Shown piece after piece: positions 7,004 to 9,468 of a stretch of 9,468 nt of DNA (within the stretch, counting starts at the first letter, position 1; each line of letters opens with the position of its first letter). Where the stretch lies: contig JADFRV010000077.1 in NCBI GenBank assembly GCA_022561095.1, positions 1-9,468 of the forward strand. The letters are read 5' to 3'. The notes under the pieces are model-generated. The model worked only from the letters and a program-made list of their open reading frames with translations. It was not told the DNA's origin and did not search any database. The translations under genes were made by a program, and so were the position numbers. Source of the stretch: Chloroflexota bacterium (GTDB lineage: Bacteria; Chloroflexota; Dehalococcoidia; SM23-28-2; RBG-16-64-32).

Positions 7004-7030
7004 AGGGGCCGCCCAAATTGGGCGGCCCCT
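7004..7030 (-). terminator. Hairpin terminator downstream of the Hsp100 gene
   Basis: AGGGGCCGCCC (7004-7014) and GGGCGGCCCCT (7020-7030) make a perfect 11-bp GC-rich stem with a 5-nt AAATT loop. It begins 22 bp past the Hsp100 stop on the - strand. The stem is followed on that strand by only a short T run (TTTC), so termination may be partial. It separates the Hsp100 transcript from radA, which has its own candidate promoter. Confidence 0.65.
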
Positions 7031-7052
7031 GGCCTTTCGTAGTTTTCGGAGT

Positions 7053-9468
7053 CTATGCCAGCGCTGGCTCCGAGGCGGTGATCAGGATGATCTCGTCATT
7101 CTGGACGTCCACCCTCACGGTGTCGCCGGCGTGGAAGCGCTCTTCCAGCAGCGCCTCGGAGAGACGGTCCTCGATCTCATTCTGGATAACGCGGCGCAGA
7201 GGCCGCGCGCCGAACAGCGGGTCGAACCCCTTCTCGCCGATCCAGTCCTTGGCGGCGTCCGTCATCTCCAGCGTCACGTCCTTATCGCGAAGTTGATTCT
7301 CGACCGACTTCATCTCGTTCTCCACGATCAGGCGTATATGCTCCCTAGAGAGAGCGTGGAACACAACCGTGGCGTCCAGGCGGTTCAGGAACTCCGGCCG
7401 GAAGACGTTCTTCATCGCCGTGAGCACCTTCTCCTTCATCTTCTCGTATTCCTGGTCCGCCTTGGCATCCGCCGTCTTGGTGGAGAACCCCAACGACGTC
7501 TCCTTGCGGATGAGGTCTGAGCCGACGTTGGAGGTCATGATGATGATCGTATTGCGGAAGTCCACCTTGCGGCCCTTGGCGTCGGTCAGGTGACCGTCGT
7601 CGAAGATCTGGAGAAGCATGTTGTACACGTCCGGGTGAGCCTTCTCGATCTCGTCCAAGAGGATGAGGCAATAGGACTTGCGACGAACCATGTCGGTGAG
7701 CTGGCCGGCGTCCTCATAGCCCACGTAGCCCGGCGGGGCGCCGATGAGCCTGGAGACGTTGTGCTTCTCCATAAACTCGGACATGTCCAGCTTGAGCATC
7801 GCCTCTTCGTTGCCGAACATGAAATCGGCGAGGATCCGGGCGAGGAACGTCTTGCCCACACCGGTGGGCCCCAGGAACATGAACGAGCCCAGCGGCCGAT
7901 TGGCATCGCCCAGGCCGGCCCGGGCGCGGCGCACGGCGTCGCTGACCGCCCTGACGGCCTCCTCCTGGCCGACGACGCGCTGAGCGATGGCTTCCTCCAT
8001 GTGCAACAGCTTCTGCTTTTCGGATTCGAGCATTCGCGAAACGGGGATGCCGGTCCAGCGGCTGACCACCGCGGCGATGCCCTCGGGGGTGACCTCCTCA
8101 TGGACCAGACCGTTGCCCTCGGCCTGAAGGTCGGCCAGTTTCGTCTCCAGCTCTGCCTGCTCTTTCTCCAGCTCGACGATCTCGCCATAGCGAATCCGGG
8201 CGGCGCGTTCGAGATCACCGGCTCGTGAGGCCGAGTCGAACTCGATTTGCCTGGCGTCGATGGCTTCCTTGACCGTCTTGAGTTCGCCCAGTACGCCGGT
8301 TTCGTTCTCCCACTTGGTGGTCAGGGCCGCGTTCCTCTCTTTCAGGTCGGCCAATTGCTTCTCAAGGCGCTCGAGCTGGTCCTTGGAGCCGTCGTCCCGT
8401 TCGAGCTTGAGGGCTTCGCGTTCGATTTCGAGCTGCACGATGTGCCGGCGGATCTCGTCCAGCTCGGCCGGCAGGGAGTCGTTCTCGATACGCAGGGCGG
8501 CGGCGGCTTCGTCGATCAAGTCGATGGCGTTGTCGGGCAGGAAGCGGTCGGCAATGTACCGGTTGGACAATGTGGCTGCGGCCACCAGGGCGGCGTCCTG
8601 GATGCGTACGCCGTGATGGGCGTCGTAGCGCGACTTGAGGCCGCGGAGGATGGCGATGGTGTCCTCGACGCTGGGCTCAGCCACATAGAGGGTCTGAAAG
8701 CGGCGGGCGAGGGCCTTGTCCTTCTCCACGTGCTTGCGGTATTCGTCCAGGGTGGTGGCCCCGATACAACGCAGCATGCCCCGGGCCAATGCCGGTTTGA
8801 GCAGGTTTCCGGCATCGACGGCCCCTTCGGCCTGGCCGGCCCCGACCACGGTGTGCAGCTCGTCGATGAACAGGATGACCCGCCCATCGCTTTCGGTGAC
8901 CTCGCTGATGACGGCTTTGAGGCGCTGCTCGAACTCGCCGCGGTACTTGGCACCGGCCAACAGGGCGCCCATGTCCAACGCGATGATGCGCTTGTCCTTG
9001 AGCACCGCTGGCACGTCGCGGTTGACGATGCGCAGGGCCAGCCCCTCGACGATCGCGGTCTTGCCCACGCCCGGCTCGCCGATCAGCACCGGGTTGTTCT
9101 TGGTCCGCCGGGCCAGCACCTGCATGCAGCGGCGAATCTCCTCGTCACGGCCGATGACCGGATCGATTTTGCCCTGCCGAGCCAACGCCACCAGGTCTTG
9201 GCCATAGCGTTCGAGTGCTTGGTAGGTGTCTTCGGGATTCTCAGTGGCCACGGACCGGCCGCCGCGAACCTCCTTCAGCGCAGCCAGGATGGCATCTCGG
9301 TTCACCGCGTTGACCGAAAGTATCTCGCGGGCGTCTGAGGCCACGTCCGCCAGGGCGAGCAACAGGTGCTCGGTCGAGACGTACTGGTCCTTCATGCCGT
9401 CGGCTTCTGAGCGAGCTTGGTCGAGAACCTTACGCATAGCCTGGTCGGGCGTAAGTTGCCCGCCGGTT
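7053..9468 (-). CDS. clpB: Hsp100 AAA+ ATPase: ClpB-type front, ClpC-type back (5' truncated)
   Basis: This is a two-ring AAA+ unfoldase/disaggregase that threads proteins through a central pore. The frame stays open past the ATG at 9437 to the window edge (TGGQLTPDQA precedes it). About 804 residues are visible and roughly 80 N-terminal ones are missing. Visible parts, in order: half of the Clp N-domain; NBD1 with Walker A GEPGVGKT (9080-9057), pore loop KYRG and FIDELHT; a full-length ClpB coiled-coil M-domain (about 8462-8130); NBD2 with Walker A GPTGVGKT (7871-7848), pore loop GYVG, LLDEIEKAH, arginine finger region FRPEFLNR and sensor-2 GARPLRR. The long M-domain is ClpB-like. NBD2 is ClpC-like: it has RRKSYC and a loop insert with L-G-F (7493-7485), the position of the ClpP-docking loop in ClpC and absent from ClpB. 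Codon use also shifts along the gene. It may be a true hybrid, a recombinant or a misassembly. Confidence 0.9.
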   Translation of the reverse strand, partial: TGGQLTPDQAMRKVLDQARSEADGMKDQYVSTEHLLLALADVASDAREILSVNAVNRDAILAALKEVRGGRSVATENPEDTYQALERYGQDLVALARQGKIDPVIGRDEEIRRCMQVLARRTKNNPVLIGEPGVGKTAIVEGLALRIVNRDVPAVLKDKRIIALDMGALLAGAKYRGEFEQRLKAVISEVTESDGRVILFIDELHTVVGAGQAEGAVDAGNLLKPALARGMLRCIGATTLDEYRKHVEKDKALARRFQTLYVAEPSVEDTIAILRGLKSRYDAHHGVRIQDAALVAAATLSNRYIADRFLPDNAIDLIDEAAAALRIENDSLPAELDEIRRHIVQLEIEREALKLERDDGSKDQLERLEKQLADLKERNAALTTKWENETGVLGELKTVKEAIDARQIEFDSASRAGDLERAARIRYGEIVELEKEQAELETKLADLQAEGNGLVHEEVTPEGIAAVVSRWTGIPVSRMLESEKQKLLHMEEAIAQRVVGQEEAVRAVSDAVRRARAGLGDANRPLGSFMFLGPTGVGKTFLARILADFMFGNEEAMLKLDMSEFMEKHNVSRLIGAPPGYVGYEDAGQLTDMVRRKSYCLILLDEIEKAHPDVYNMLLQIFDDGHLTDAKGRKVDFRNTIIIMTSNVGSDLIRKETSLGFSTKTADAKADQEYEKMKEKVLTAMKNVFRPEFLNRLDATVVFHALSREHIRLIVENEMKSVENQLRDKDVTLEMTDAAKDWIGEKGFDPLFGARPLRRVIQNEIEDRLSEALLEERFHAGDTVRVDVQNDEIILITASEPALA

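Noticed and set aside
6939..7016. Upstream ATG extending RadA by 26 residues
   Set aside because: It starts within the loop of the terminator-like hairpin and upstream of the candidate radA promoter. RadA proteins normally begin about 10 residues before the zinc finger.
6954..8228. Two further + strand open frames (6954-7520 and 7590-8228) opposite the Hsp100 gene
   Set aside because: Same shadow pattern, with no ribosome binding site or recognisable domain; they lie over conserved NBD2 and M-domain coding sequence.
8247..9338. Long open frame (363 codons) on the + strand opposite the Hsp100 gene
   Set aside because: It is antisense to unmistakable AAA+ coding sequence, its translation is low-complexity Gly/Asp/Val/His-rich without a recognisable domain, and stop-free antisense frames are expected at this GC content.

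Overview
The window is a dense, high-GC bacterial chromosome segment. On the + strand it holds the rod-shape/elongasome operon mreC (5' truncated) - mreD - mrdA (PBP2) - rodA. A two-gene + strand unit follows: a short UDP-glucose/GDP-mannose dehydrogenase-family protein and a small HesB/IscA-like protein. These converge on radA, and an Hsp100 (ClpB/ClpC-type) ATPase gene lies upstream of radA; both are on the - strand. The Hsp100 gene is truncated by the right edge. No tRNA, rRNA, CRISPR array, transposase or phage structural gene was seen. MreC/MreD/PBP2/RodA imply a peptidoglycan-containing, probably rod-shaped bacterium. The protein styles remind me of Chloroflexota (SAR202/Dehalococcoidia-like), but that is only an impression.

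Region 1 (3-4206): mreC/mreD overlap by 4 bp, mreD and mrdA are 6 bp apart, and mrdA/rodA overlap by 1 bp, so this looks like a single transcript. MreC and MreD scaffold the complex, RodA polymerises glycan strands from lipid II, and PBP2 cross-links them. mreB would be expected just upstream of the window.

Region 2 (4207-5551): a 232-bp gap holds a near-perfect sigma-70 promoter (TTGACA, 17 bp, TAGAAT). It should give a leader of about 87 nt with a hairpin and a strong Shine-Dalgarno sequence. The first gene encodes a 276-aa nucleotide-sugar dehydrogenase-like protein that lacks the C-terminal sugar-nucleotide domain and one active-site glutamate. The second encodes a 90-aa HesB/IscA-like protein without the usual Fe-S cysteine arrangement.

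Region 3 (5580-9468, - strand): radA (DNA recombination/branch migration) has its own candidate extended -10 promoter with almost no leader. A GC-rich hairpin separates it from the Hsp100 gene. The Hsp100 product is the most interesting item. Its front half (N-domain remnant, first ATPase, long coiled-coil M-domain) is ClpB disaggregase-type. Its back half (second ATPase) is ClpC-type and carries an LGF loop of the kind that docks onto the ClpP protease. Threonine and arginine codon choice also shifts along the gene. This is either a natural disaggregase/unfoldase hybrid, a recombination product, or an assembly join at the shared Walker A region. Sequence alone cannot decide between these.
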